This document shows positions 43,875-53,270 of a stretch of DNA of 64,000 nucleotides, one piece after another. Position numbers and translations under genes: made by a program. Location of the stretch: positions 1 through 64,000 of the forward strand of contig CAXBFJ010000012.1 in the NCBI GenBank assembly GCA_963975245.1, written 5' to 3'. Below the pieces are notes generated by a model that searched no databases, had not been told where the DNA came from, and worked only from the letters and a program-made list of their open reading frames with translations. This DNA comes from Panacagrimonas sp963975245. GTDB taxonomy: Bacteria; Pseudomonadota; Gammaproteobacteria; Nevskiales; Nevskiaceae. Position 1 is the first letter of the stretch, and each line of letters opens with the position of its first letter.

Positions 43875-44209
43875 AGCGCGCCATGATTCCACTCGTTTTC
43901 GGGCTGGTGCTGGCGGCGCCAATGCCGCTGAATGCGGCGCCCGATGGTGCCGCCTTGTATGTCCAGCATTGTGCGGCCTGCCATGATCGCGGCCCCCAGC
44001 ATCCGGGCACCGTGCGTCTGGCTGATCGCTGGCCGCAGGAGGCCTCTTTGCTCGACCGCCAGTCACTGCCAGTGCCATTCGTGCGTTTCATCGTGCGTCA
44101 CGGTCTCAATCTGATGCCGCCGTTCAGACCGGGTGAACTGAATGACACAGAGTTGCAGGCGCTGGCGGAATATCTGGACGCCGGTCCGCATTCACAATCA
44201 GGGAAATAG
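43871..44209 (+). CDS. Cytochrome c subunit of the flavoprotein (PchC-like)
   Basis: The 112-residue protein has a Sec signal (about 1-22), a single haem site CAACH, and a Met ligand in LMPPFRPGEL, the LMPxF pattern of PchC and related small c-type cytochromes. It accepts electrons from the flavoprotein encoded immediately upstream (ATGA overlap at 43871-43874). Periplasmic location is expected. Confidence 0.87.
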   Translation: MKRAMIPLVFGLVLAAPMPLNAAPDGAALYVQHCAACHDRGPQHPGTVRLADRWPQEASLLDRQSLPVPFVRFIVRHGLNLMPPFRPGELNDTELQALAEYLDAGPHSQSGK

Positions 44210-44211
44210 AC

Positions 44212-45657
44212 ATGACGATTCAAACCAAGCTCTGGATTGGCGGGCAGTGGTGCGCTGCCGCTGAAGGAAAAACATTTGTTGATCGCCAGCCCGAGGATGA
44301 CAGCGAATATGCGGTAGCTGCACGGGCCGGACACGCTGACGTCGATGCGGCAGTGGCCGCAGCCCATTCCGCTTTTCAGAGCTATCGCGGAACTTTGGCT
44401 CGAGAGCGCGAAGCCTGGATGCTACGCGCAGCGCAGTTGCTGGAGGAGCGCAGCGACGCCTTTGCCCAGGTGCTCATCGACGAGATTGGTTCGCCGATCA
44501 TGAAGGCCCAGTTCGAGATCCAGTACGCGATCGGACATCTGCGCACCGCTGCGGGATTGTCACGCCGTGTTGGCGGCCAGACCATGCCCTCGGATTCACC
44601 GGGTCGACTCAGCATGAGTGTGCGTGAGCCGATCGGTGTATTCGCCTGCGTCACGCCGTTCAACGTGCCGCTGATCAAGGCCATGAAACAGTGCACCGGA
44701 CCGCTGGCTACCGGCAATACGGTGGTCATGCTGGCTTCCGAGGAAGCACCCGTATTGGCCTCTCTGGTTGCACAGCTGTTCCACGACGCAGGCTTTCCGC
44801 CGGGCAGCTTCAATCTGTTGACTGGCATTGGCCATGAAATCGGTGATCGCCTGGTCGAGGCCCCTGCCGTGCGCGCACTCAACTTCACCGGCTCGACCCG
44901 GGTTGGCCGTCATTTGTCGGAACTGTGTGGCCGGCACATGAAGCGCGCGCTGTTGGAGCTTGGCGGCAAAAATCCCATGCTGATTCTGGAAGATGCCGAC
45001 CTCGATGCCGCAGTCCAGGGCGCGGTCATGGGCATGTTCCTGTATCAGGGGCAGGCCTGCATGGCGGCCAGCCGCATCATTGTTGCGCGGCCGATTTATG
45101 ACACCTTCCTCGAGCGCTTCACGGCGGCAGCTAAGGCCCTGAGCCTGGGTGCCTTGCGCGAGCCATCGACGGTCATCGGCCCCATCATCTCCGAGCGCCA
45201 GCGCCAGCGCATTCGAGATCACATCGTCGATGCGCAATCCAAAGGCGCGAAAGTGTTGTGCGGCGGCGACTGGGTCGGAAACCGTTGCCAGCCGACGATC
45301 CTGACCGGAGTGGGCGAGGGCATGACTTGTTTCCGTGAAGAGACCTTCGGTCCGGTCACTTCGGTGTATGCGGTCGATGATCTGGCTCAGGGGCTTGAGC
45401 TGGCCAATGACACCGCCTACGGTCTGTCGGCAGCGGTCTATACGCGCAGTCTCGAGTCTGCCATCCAGGCATCACAGGCGCTGCACGCGGGCATGGTCCA
45501 TGTCAACGCGCCCACGCTCTATGACGAACCCCACGCACCCTTTGGCGGGGTGGGCGATTCGGGCATGGGACGAGAGGGCGCTGCGACCGACATTGACCAT
45601 TGCACCGAGTGGAAATGGATCACGATTCAGATGCCCGGAGTCGCGCATGCCCACTGA
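44212..45657 (+). CDS. Aromatic aldehyde dehydrogenase
   Basis: The 481-residue NAD(P)-dependent aldehyde dehydrogenase has the base Glu in LELGGKNPMLIL, catalytic Cys in QGQACMAASRIIV and a C-terminal FGGVGDSGMGREG. It resembles benzaldehyde, vanillin and salicylaldehyde dehydrogenases. By position it oxidises the 4-hydroxybenzaldehyde-type product of the flavocytochrome to the acid used by the UbiD decarboxylase, whose ATG lies 11 bp inside this gene. Confidence 0.87.
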   Translation: MTIQTKLWIGGQWCAAAEGKTFVDRQPEDDSEYAVAARAGHADVDAAVAAAHSAFQSYRGTLAREREAWMLRAAQLLEERSDAFAQVLIDEIGSPIMKAQFEIQYAIGHLRTAAGLSRRVGGQTMPSDSPGRLSMSVREPIGVFACVTPFNVPLIKAMKQCTGPLATGNTVVMLASEEAPVLASLVAQLFHDAGFPPGSFNLLTGIGHEIGDRLVEAPAVRALNFTGSTRVGRHLSELCGRHMKRALLELGGKNPMLILEDADLDAAVQGAVMGMFLYQGQACMAASRIIVARPIYDTFLERFTAAAKALSLGALREPSTVIGPIISERQRQRIRDHIVDAQSKGAKVLCGGDWVGNRCQPTILTGVGEGMTCFREETFGPVTSVYAVDDLAQGLELANDTAYGLSAAVYTRSLESAIQASQALHAGMVHVNAPTLYDEPHAPFGGVGDSGMGREGAATDIDHCTEWKWITIQMPGVAHAH

Positions 45658-47137
45658 AAACGTCGTTCATCTTTCCGAGGCCGCGCGTGCGATCGCCGCC
45701 CGCCTGCACGATCTTCGCGCCTACCTGAAACTGCTGGCTGAACACGGGCAGATGGTGCGCTGGAGTGATTCAGTCACGCCAGAGCCGGATATCCGAAATG
45801 TTTCGGTGGCGGCTGGCAACGACGTTGCTGGCGGTCCGGCCGTGCTGTTCGACAAGATTCACGGTTATCCGGGTCACCGCGTTGCCACCAATGTACTCGG
45901 CAGCTTTGCCAATCTTGCCGTACTTCTCGGATTCCCCAAGACCGCGACCGTGCGGGAGATGTTCTTCGAGATGGTGCGTCGCTGGGGGTCGGACAAGCCC
46001 CTGCTCGACCGCATACCCCGCGAGCAGGCGCCGGTATTCGAAAACCATGTAGACCAGGACATCAATCTGTACAAACTGCTGCCACTGCACCGGATTAACG
46101 AATATGACGGCGGCTTTTACATTGCCAAGGCCTGTATCGTCACGCGCGATCCGCTGGATCCTGATAATTTTGAAAAGCAGAACGTCGGCATCTACCGCAT
46201 TCAGGTCATGGGGCCGGATACCGTCACCATCTTGTCGATTCCAGCGCACGATGGCGGCCGCCAGATGATGGCAGCAGAGGCGCACAACAAGCCTCTGCGC
46301 GCGGCCATCATGATCGGCAATCATCCGGCGATGACGCTGTTTGGCGGCACGCCCGTCGGCTACGCCGAATCAGAGTTTGCCTATGCCTCTCAAATTCTCG
46401 GTTCGCGTCTGCGCCTGACTAATTCGCATAACGGCAACGACATTCTTGCCGACAGCGAGATGGTGATCGAGGCTGAAATGGTGCTCAACGAGCGCGAAAC
46501 CGAAGGGCCCTTCGGCGAATTCCCTGGCAGCTATAGTGGCGTGCGCAAGGTGCCGCTGTTCAAGGTGACCTCGGTCAGTCACCGGCACAATCCAATCTTC
46601 GAAAACATCTATATCGGTCGGGGCTGGACCGAACACGACACGCTGATCGGCCTGCCGACGTCGCTGCCGATCTATGCCGCGCTGAAGAAAGATTTTCCGG
46701 AAGTCGAGGCGGTCAACGCCATGTATCAGCACGGTCTGACGGCGATCATCTCAGTGCGCAATCGCATGTCCGGTTTCGCAAAGTCCGTGGCCATGCGTGC
46801 ACTGGGTACGCCGCACGGCGTGATGTATCTGAAGAACATTATTCTGGTCGATGACTTCGTGGACCCGTTCGATCTCAACGAGGTGATGTGGGCGCTATCC
46901 ACCCGGACACGCTCCAATGACATCATCGTCATTCCCAATATGCCCATGGTACCGATTGACCCGGCAGCCGAGGTGCCCGGCAAGGGCCATCGCTTGATTA
47001 TTGATGCCACCAGCTTCATGGCGCCAGACAACCTCGGAGCTGATCCGCATCTGGTCACCCGGCCCGGTGGTCCCGAAATCGAAGCCTTGATGCAGCGCTT
47101 GCGTGAGATGCAGGAACAAGGAGGTCAAGATGTCTGA
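45647..47137 (+). CDS. UbiD-family (hydroxy)aryl-acid decarboxylase, VdcC/BsdC-like
   Basis: The 496-residue prenylated-FMN-dependent decarboxylase shows the UbiD active-site segment with acidic residues ERETEGPFGEFPG and the upstream NSHNGNDILADSE region. The VdcD-like and UbiX genes in the same operon make it a non-oxidative 4-hydroxybenzoate or vanillate decarboxylase of the vdc/bsd type, giving phenol or guaiacol, rather than ubiquinone UbiD. The frame is open 104 codons upstream, but ATG 45647 with an 11-bp overlap on the aldehyde dehydrogenase gives the family length. Confidence 0.87.
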   Translation: MPTENVVHLSEAARAIAARLHDLRAYLKLLAEHGQMVRWSDSVTPEPDIRNVSVAAGNDVAGGPAVLFDKIHGYPGHRVATNVLGSFANLAVLLGFPKTATVREMFFEMVRRWGSDKPLLDRIPREQAPVFENHVDQDINLYKLLPLHRINEYDGGFYIAKACIVTRDPLDPDNFEKQNVGIYRIQVMGPDTVTILSIPAHDGGRQMMAAEAHNKPLRAAIMIGNHPAMTLFGGTPVGYAESEFAYASQILGSRLRLTNSHNGNDILADSEMVIEAEMVLNERETEGPFGEFPGSYSGVRKVPLFKVTSVSHRHNPIFENIYIGRGWTEHDTLIGLPTSLPIYAALKKDFPEVEAVNAMYQHGLTAIISVRNRMSGFAKSVAMRALGTPHGVMYLKNIILVDDFVDPFDLNEVMWALSTRTRSNDIIVIPNMPMVPIDPAAEVPGKGHRLIIDATSFMAPDNLGADPHLVTRPGGPEIEALMQRLREMQEQGGQDV

Positions 47138-47372
47138 AATTTGTCCCCGCTGTGAACAGCAGAACTGCCAGAATGTCCACGAGGGCCACGAGCAGGGCAA
47201 GCGCGTCTGGACGGTGTGGCATTGCGGTCACTGCGCATTCTCTTGGCGTGACAGCGAAGCTGCAGAAATCATCGACCCACAACGGCGGCCGGCCTGGGCG
47301 CAACTGAAGGGCGTGAACCTGGGGGGGCTGCGTCATCTGATTGAGCCACAGAAGCAAGGGTCTAAATCATGA
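47130..47372 (+). CDS. Small zinc-ribbon subunit of decarboxylase (VdcD/BsdD-like)
   Basis: The 80-residue protein has two CxxC knuckles (CPRC and CGHC) and the pattern VWTVWHCGHCAFSWRDSE, which corresponds to WEVYQCQTCFFTWR in BsdD. Family members are required for full activity of some hydroxybenzoate decarboxylases; their exact role is unclear. GGAGG precedes the ATG, which lies inside the UbiD 3' end. This tiny gene is good evidence for a vdcBCD-type enzyme. Confidence 0.85.
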   Translation: MSEICPRCEQQNCQNVHEGHEQGKRVWTVWHCGHCAFSWRDSEAAEIIDPQRRPAWAQLKGVNLGGLRHLIEPQKQGSKS

Positions 47373-48745
47373 GCCAGCAGACGATCAAAGCTTTTGAGAA
47401 GCGTCTGTCTGCAGCAGGACTTGTGCTGGAAGCAGTCGGCGACTCGCAGGTGCTGCACAGTGCGGTCGGTCTATCCGGCGCCCGTCCGGACAGGGTCGTC
47501 CGCCCGTCCAGCGTTGAGGAGTTGGCGGTCATCGTGCCGGCTGCGCATGCCTCAGGTGTCAGCCTGTGGACGGCGTGGAACGCGTCCGGCAATGCGCTGG
47601 TGGTCCCGAGCGGAAATGCAGCGCCGCCGGTATTGCTCGAGTTGTCGAAGATGAACCGCATCCTTGCGGTGGATGCGCCCTCCGGCTATGCCCTGGTCGA
47701 ACCAGGTGTCAGCCACGCCCAGTTAGCCGCACATCTGGCTGAGAAAAATATCCCCTTCTGGCTCGATGCCGGTGCCGATGCTGACGCCTCCATCGCCGGT
47801 GGCATCTGGGAGCGCTCGTTTGGTTACACCGCCTACGGCGATCGCCTGATGATGCAGTGTGGAATGGAGCTGATGCACAGTGATGGCTCACTGCTGCGGA
47901 CCGGCATGGGCGCTCTGCCCGGAGAAAATAGCTGGCAATTGTTCAAGTACGGTTTTGGGCCCTACGCTGACGGCAGCTTTACTCAGACCAGTCATACGAC
48001 CATGACCAAGGTCGGCTTCTGGATTTCGCCCGCGCCGCCGGTATACCGGCCGTTCGCCTGGCGGATTGAAAGTGAGGCGGGCTTCGCTAAAGCTGTCGAG
48101 GCCATGCGCGATTTGCGCGTCAATATGGTCGTGCCTAATACCTTGGTGGCCATCGACGGCGAAAGTGAAAAGGCGCTCACCGGTGATCCCGATGCGGCGG
48201 CCTGGAACATTTATGGCGCACTGTACGGTCTGCCCAAAAACGTGGAGACGGTGTGGCAAATGCTGGGCGGACTCACGGCACAACTCGGAGGCATGAAGCT
48301 GCAGGCGCTCAAAGGCCCGGAAGCCAAGAAAGCCGAGGCCGAGCGCTCTGCGCTGATGGCAGGTCGTCCCTCGGGTCCGTACAAGACTTTTCTGGATGAT
48401 AGCCGTGAGCGCATGCTGCGCCTGTGTTTCGCGCTGCCGATCGAGGGCGAACAGGCGCTTGACTTCGTTCGCCGTACCCGCGTCGCGGCCGAGGGGAGCG
48501 CATGTCGTGTGGTGATAGAACAAGGCACTGCCTGGCGCGCCTTGCTGGCCGAAGTCTTCATCCTGTTTGAAGACGGCGGTGTCGATGCGGGGCTGAAGCT
48601 GGGCAAGCGCTTGATCGATGAAGGCGCCGAGAATGGCCTAGGCGTCGTGCGCTGCAGCCCAGCGCTACAGAGTGCCGCGCTGGATCGTTACAGCAATGAG
48701 GGTTTCGTAGCCCTACGTTCGCATCTGGCATCCGCATTGGCATGA
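47369..48745 (+). CDS. Second VAO-family flavoprotein, shortened
   Basis: The 458-residue protein is a paralogue of the flavoprotein at 42300 (LEPG-like ALVEPGVSHAQL, GGIWERSFGYTAYGDRLMMQCGME, FKYGFGPYADGSFTQ) but about 65 residues shorter. Its FAD loop reads WTAWNASGNALVVPSG in place of WTISTGKNFAYGGPAP. No second cytochrome gene accompanies it. It is embedded between the small decarboxylase subunit and UbiX with 4-bp overlaps on both sides. It may be a second substrate-specific dehydrogenase, or an inactive partner subunit. Confidence 0.75.
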   Translation: MSQQTIKAFEKRLSAAGLVLEAVGDSQVLHSAVGLSGARPDRVVRPSSVEELAVIVPAAHASGVSLWTAWNASGNALVVPSGNAAPPVLLELSKMNRILAVDAPSGYALVEPGVSHAQLAAHLAEKNIPFWLDAGADADASIAGGIWERSFGYTAYGDRLMMQCGMELMHSDGSLLRTGMGALPGENSWQLFKYGFGPYADGSFTQTSHTTMTKVGFWISPAPPVYRPFAWRIESEAGFAKAVEAMRDLRVNMVVPNTLVAIDGESEKALTGDPDAAAWNIYGALYGLPKNVETVWQMLGGLTAQLGGMKLQALKGPEAKKAEAERSALMAGRPSGPYKTFLDDSRERMLRLCFALPIEGEQALDFVRRTRVAAEGSACRVVIEQGTAWRALLAEVFILFEDGGVDAGLKLGKRLIDEGAENGLGVVRCSPALQSAALDRYSNEGFVALRSHLASALA

Positions 48746-49380
48746 GCTACGCAGAAAGTCCCAGTGGCGAAAATGAAAATGAGCGAAGCAAACGTCTGGT
48801 AGTCGCAGTGACCGGGGCCTCCGGGTCCCTGCTCGGTCTGCGTCTGTTGCAGATGATGCACGGCGTCGCGGGTTGGGAAACGCACGTGGTGCTTTCACCG
48901 GCAGCCATGCTTACCGCGCAGCAGGAACTCGGCGTTGGTCGAGACGCGTTTCAGTCGCTGGCCACCCGCGTGTACCTGCACAAAGACATCGGCGCGGCGA
49001 TTGCCAGCGGATCGTGGCGTACCGACGGCATGGTGGTTGTGCCCTGTTCGATGAACACGCTCTCGGCCATCGCGCACGGCAGCAGTGACAATCTCATCAC
49101 GCGCGCGGCGGACGTCGTGCTCAAGGAGCGACGCCGACTGGTGTTGGTGCCACGCGAAGCGCCATTGAATCTCATACAGCTGCGCAATATGGTCGCGGTG
49201 ACTGAGGCCGGCGGGGTGATATTTCCGCCGGTCCCCGCCTTCTATCTCGGACTGGAACAACTGGATGATGCCGCGACCCAAATGGTCGGGCGCATTCTCG
49301 ATCAGTTCGGCATCCATCTTCCGGCGGTGCAACGCTGGAGCGGCATTCGTTCTTCGAGCGATTCTGTCCCATCCAAGTGA
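48742..49380 (+). CDS. ubiX: Flavin prenyltransferase (UbiX/VdcB-like)
   Basis: The 212-residue flavoprotein starts LVVAVTGASGSLLGLRLLQ and contains MVVVPCSMNTLSAIAHG and REAPLNLIQLRNM, the hallmark segments of UbiX/Pad1/BsdB. It makes prenyl-FMN for the UbiD enzyme of the same operon. The ATGA overlap at 48742-48745 couples it to the flavoprotein. An N-terminal extension of about 16 residues precedes the core. Confidence 0.88.
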   Translation: MSYAESPSGENENERSKRLVVAVTGASGSLLGLRLLQMMHGVAGWETHVVLSPAAMLTAQQELGVGRDAFQSLATRVYLHKDIGAAIASGSWRTDGMVVVPCSMNTLSAIAHGSSDNLITRAADVVLKERRRLVLVPREAPLNLIQLRNMVAVTEAGGVIFPPVPAFYLGLEQLDDAATQMVGRILDQFGIHLPAVQRWSGIRSSSDSVPSK

Positions 49381-50639
49381 GGGAAGATAAGACGACCCCG
49401 GGGCCCGTCAGAACGCCCGGCAAGTCTGCTCGGGCCACTGATCTGAGCGATTCCGCGACGATTCCTTGGCGCACGGTTACTCTGCTGGCGCTCGGCGCGT
49501 TTGCCTCAAGCGGCATGACGCGGGTGCTGGACCCCTTGCTGCCGCGCCTGGAACATGACTTCGGCGTCTCTCTGGGGCAGGCTGCGTGGACGATTACGGC
49601 GTTCGCCACGGCTTACGGTCTGATGCAACTCCTGTACGGACCGCTCGCCGACCGCCGTGGCAAGTTGCGGGTCATGAGCGTGGCCGCCGCACTCGCGGCC
49701 CTGGCGTCGCTGGCCTGCGTTCTGGCCAGAGACTCGTTGACCGTGTTCATCATTGCGCGTGCTGCGGCCGGCGCTTTTTGCGCCGCCTCCATTCCTCTGG
49801 CCATGGCCTGGATCGGGGATGCGATTCCCTATGATCAGCGACAGGATGTCCTTGCACGCTTCATGATCGGTCAGATGATTGGCATGGCCTCGGGTCAGGT
49901 CCTCGGTGGTCTGGCTGCAGAGCAATCCTTCTGGGCCTGGCCCTTTCTGTTTTATGCCGCCGTATTTGCAGTGGTCGCCGTACTCCTTGGTCGCCAGCGT
50001 GAGCCATCGAATCAGGTCCCCAAGTTGGCTGGGCACCCCGGACAAGCGCTGCTTGATGTGCTTCGTCAGCCCTGGGCGCGTGTCATCTTGTTCGTGGCCT
50101 TTGTTGAATCCCTGTGTTTTCTCGGTGCTTTCACTTTTCAGGTTGCCCATTTGCACAAGGTGGGCGGTGCCAGCCTGGCCCTGGCCGGTACGACCATGGT
50201 CGCCTTCTCTCTGGGGGGCGTCGCTTTCGCATTTCTTGCCCGGCGCTGGGTTCGGCGTCTGGGCGAAACGCGTCTGGCTATCGGCGGCACCCTGCTGGCA
50301 TCGGCCTCAATGGCGATGGTCGCGGTGCAGACCAGCTTGTGGGTGGCCGCGCCCGCAATTTTTGTGTCCGGCATTGGCTTCTACATGTTGCATAACACGC
50401 TGCAAACCAATGCAACGCAAATGATGCCCGCACGACGCGGCGCTGCGGTCGCCTTGTTTGCAACTTGTTTTTTTCTCGGTCAATCGGCCGGTGTTGCCCT
50501 GCTGGGGATTGCTGCCGATCATCTGGGGACCCGGCCGGTGCTACTTTTCGGAGCGACCATGCTCGTGCCCATTGGTTTGTGGCTTGGTTGGCGCCTTCAT
50601 CTTCGACACCAGCCGCCGCCGACCCCGGCAGCTGAATAG
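49377..50639 (+). CDS. MFS transporter
   Basis: The 420-residue, twelve-helix major facilitator protein has the loop 2-3 motif YGPLADRRGKLRVM and a helix-5 segment around IGDAIPYDQRQD. It starts at GTG overlapping the UbiX stop (GTGA), so it belongs to the alkylphenol operon. Likely import of the phenolic substrate or export of a product such as phenol; not resolved. Confidence 0.8.
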   Translation: MREDKTTPGPVRTPGKSARATDLSDSATIPWRTVTLLALGAFASSGMTRVLDPLLPRLEHDFGVSLGQAAWTITAFATAYGLMQLLYGPLADRRGKLRVMSVAAALAALASLACVLARDSLTVFIIARAAAGAFCAASIPLAMAWIGDAIPYDQRQDVLARFMIGQMIGMASGQVLGGLAAEQSFWAWPFLFYAAVFAVVAVLLGRQREPSNQVPKLAGHPGQALLDVLRQPWARVILFVAFVESLCFLGAFTFQVAHLHKVGGASLALAGTTMVAFSLGGVAFAFLARRWVRRLGETRLAIGGTLLASASMAMVAVQTSLWVAAPAIFVSGIGFYMLHNTLQTNATQMMPARRGAAVALFATCFFLGQSAGVALLGIAADHLGTRPVLLFGATMLVPIGLWLGWRLHLRHQPPPTPAAE

Positions 50640-50719
50640 ACCCCTTGGGGGCGTGCATAGGGAATTAGATTGGCCGCAACTTAATTCGCGATTTACGCGT
50701 CATAGAATAGGAGAAGCGC

Positions 50720-51934
50720 GTGACAGATATTAAGAATACACCCGCCGCTGGCGCACTGACCGGCGTCAAGGTCGTGGATCTGTCGCGGGTGCTGGCGGGG
50801 CCACTGTGCACCCAGATTCTCTCTGATCACGGCGCAAGCGTGATCAAGATCGAGCCCCCGGGTGGCGACGAGACGCGCGGCTGGGGCCCCCCCTTTCTTG
50901 ATGATACGGGTGCTTACTTTGTTGGCATCAATCGCAACAAGCGCGACATGGTCCTGGATCTCAATCAGCCCAAGGCCCGCGAGGTCGTGCTGCGCCTGCT
51001 CGAAGATGCGGACGTGCTGGTTGAAAATTTTAAGACCGGCACATTGGAAAAGTGGGGGCTGGGCTATGAAGAAGTCCTCAAGGCACGCTTTCCCAAACTG
51101 ATCTACGCTCGCATCAGCGGCTTTGGCGACGACGGCCCGCTAGGCGGCATGCCCGGATACGACGCCGTGCTGCAGGCGATGTGCGGTGTCATGAGCATCA
51201 ACGGTAATCCCGAAGCGGGCCCCACGCGTATCGGCATCTCTATCGTGGACATGGCGACCGGCCTTAACGCTGTAATCGGCATCCTGCTGGCGATGACGGA
51301 ACGCAACCGCTCCGGACGTGGCCAGGCGGTGGAACTGACTTTGTACGACACTGCACTGAGCCTGCTCCATCCGCACGCGGCAAACTGGTTTATGGACGGT
51401 CGCGTACCCCAGCTTGTGGGCAGCGGTCATCTCACCATCATGCCTTACGACAAATTCAGCGTCCGCAACGGCGAAGAAATATTTATCGGTATCGGCAACG
51501 ATGGCCAGTTTCGTAAGTTCTGCCAACACGTGGGTCTTGATGGGGTGTCGAGCGATCCGCGCTTTAGCAGGAATGGCGACAGAACCGTCAACCGTCATGA
51601 GCTGCGCCCGCTGATTGAGCAGGCGCTGGCGGAAAGAGATGCAACGGATTTATGTGAAGCCCTGCTGCGTGTCGGCGTGCCTGCCGGCCCGGTTCTCTCG
51701 GTGCCTGAGGCCTTCGCCCATCCCCACACCGCTCATCGAAATATGCGTGTGGAGTTGGGCTCGGAGCAGTCTGGAACCGGGGTGCCGGTCAAGCTCTCTC
51801 TCACGCCGGGGCAGGCCCGCACACCGGCACCGCGCATGGGCCAGCATTCACGCGAGGTACTCGCGCAACTGGGTTATACCGAAACTGAAATCGCAGCGAT
51901 GCTCGCCAGCGGTGCGGCCAAGGCAGATTCATAA
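50720..51934 (+). CDS. CaiB/BaiF family (class III) CoA-transferase
   Basis: The 404-residue protein has the family start VKVVDLSRVLAGPLCTQILSDHGA, the ARISGFGDDGPLG segment and the likely catalytic Asp in GISIVDMATG. It moves CoA from an acyl-CoA donor to a free acid. It starts at GTG behind AGGAGAAG, 80 bp after the MFS gene, and precedes an acyl-CoA dehydrogenase, suggesting activation of an acid for beta-oxidation-type steps. The substrate is unknown. Confidence 0.85.
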   Translation: MTDIKNTPAAGALTGVKVVDLSRVLAGPLCTQILSDHGASVIKIEPPGGDETRGWGPPFLDDTGAYFVGINRNKRDMVLDLNQPKAREVVLRLLEDADVLVENFKTGTLEKWGLGYEEVLKARFPKLIYARISGFGDDGPLGGMPGYDAVLQAMCGVMSINGNPEAGPTRIGISIVDMATGLNAVIGILLAMTERNRSGRGQAVELTLYDTALSLLHPHAANWFMDGRVPQLVGSGHLTIMPYDKFSVRNGEEIFIGIGNDGQFRKFCQHVGLDGVSSDPRFSRNGDRTVNRHELRPLIEQALAERDATDLCEALLRVGVPAGPVLSVPEAFAHPHTAHRNMRVELGSEQSGTGVPVKLSLTPGQARTPAPRMGQHSREVLAQLGYTETEIAAMLASGAAKADS

Positions 51935-52109
51935 GCATCCAGGACAGAACCGCTGCTCACCCGGATATTCAATATCAGCCGGAAGGGACTAAAAAGTCTC
52001 TATAGCAAGATCGAGGATGTCGGTTGGCCTGGCGCGCTGCAGCTGTCCTCGAAGCAACACATCACAGCAAACACCTCTAAATTTCAAATTCCTTTAACTC
52101 TGAATCTCT

Positions 52110-53270
52110 ATGTCTATCGACTCCGAATCTTTTGACTTGCTGCTGGAAACTGTCCGGCGTTTTACTCGTGAACGTCTGGTGCCCGCCGAGAATCAGGTCG
52201 AGGAAAATGACGAGGTACCCGCTGACATCGTGGCGGACATGAAGACCATGGGCCTGTTCGGCCTGTCGATTCCCGAGGAATACGGCGGTATCGGGCTGTC
52301 GATGAGCCAGGAATGCCAGGTCTGCTATGAGATCGGACAGACCTCGCTGTCGTTTCGGTCCGTCTTCGGCACCAACGTCGGCATCGGCTCACAAGGCATT
52401 CTGATGGATGGCACTGAGGCGCAGAAGCGCGAGTATCTGCCCCGTGTGGCCAGCGGCGAGATCATCATGTCCTTCGCGCTGACGGAACCGGGTGCCGGTT
52501 CAGACTCGGCCGCAATCGAGACGCGTGCCGAGCGCGACGGTGACGATTACATTCTCAATGGCAACAAGCGCTACATCACCAACGCACCGCGAGCTGGTGC
52601 GTTCACCCTGATGGCGCGCACCGATGGCAGTGGCGCCAGCGGCATCTCGGCTTTTATCGTGCCGGCGGGTCTGCCCGGACTGAGCCTTGGCAAGCCGGAC
52701 AAGAAGATGGGTCAGCGCGGCACCAAAACCTGCGATGTCAATTTAGATAACGTGCGGGTGCCAGCGGCCAATATCATCGGCGGCAAAGCTGGAGTGGGGT
52801 TCAAAACCGCGATGAAGGTGCTCGATCGTGGGCGTCTGCACATGTCCGCAATCGCTTGCGGAATGGCGCAGCGTATTCTTGACGAGTCAGTAAGTTATGC
52901 ACGCGAACGCACGCAGTTCGGCGCCCGTATCGGCGATTTTCAGTTGATTCAGGCCATGCTCGCCGATAGCCGAGCAGAGTTATACGCTGGCTGGTCGATG
53001 GTAAAGGACTGTGCGGCGCGTTACGACGCCAAGCCGGCAGGGCAGAGAGATACCGAGGTGAGCATGCTCGCTTCCTGCACCAAACTGTTCTGCACCGAAA
53101 TGGTGGGTCGCCTGGCTGATCGCGGCGTACAGGTGCACGGCGGGGCTGGCTATATCAGCGAATACAAGATCGAGCGCTTCTATCGCGATGTGCGTCTCCT
53201 GCGCCTGTACGAGGGTACGACGCAGATTCAGCAGTTGATCATTGGGCGAGCGTTGATGGCACAGCACTGA
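52110..53270 (+). CDS. Acyl-CoA dehydrogenase
   Basis: The 386-residue flavoprotein is a standard acyl-CoA dehydrogenase: LSIPEEYGGIGLSM, ALTEPGAGSDSAA, QVHGGAGYISEYKIERFYRD and catalytic Glu in RLYEGTTQIQQL. It should introduce an alpha,beta double bond with FAD and pass electrons to ETF. With the CoA-transferase 175 bp upstream it forms a small activation/desaturation unit at the end of the operon. Confidence 0.87.
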   Translation: MSIDSESFDLLLETVRRFTRERLVPAENQVEENDEVPADIVADMKTMGLFGLSIPEEYGGIGLSMSQECQVCYEIGQTSLSFRSVFGTNVGIGSQGILMDGTEAQKREYLPRVASGEIIMSFALTEPGAGSDSAAIETRAERDGDDYILNGNKRYITNAPRAGAFTLMARTDGSGASGISAFIVPAGLPGLSLGKPDKKMGQRGTKTCDVNLDNVRVPAANIIGGKAGVGFKTAMKVLDRGRLHMSAIACGMAQRILDESVSYARERTQFGARIGDFQLIQAMLADSRAELYAGWSMVKDCAARYDAKPAGQRDTEVSMLASCTKLFCTEMVGRLADRGVQVHGGAGYISEYKIERFYRDVRLLRLYEGTTQIQQLIIGRALMAQH

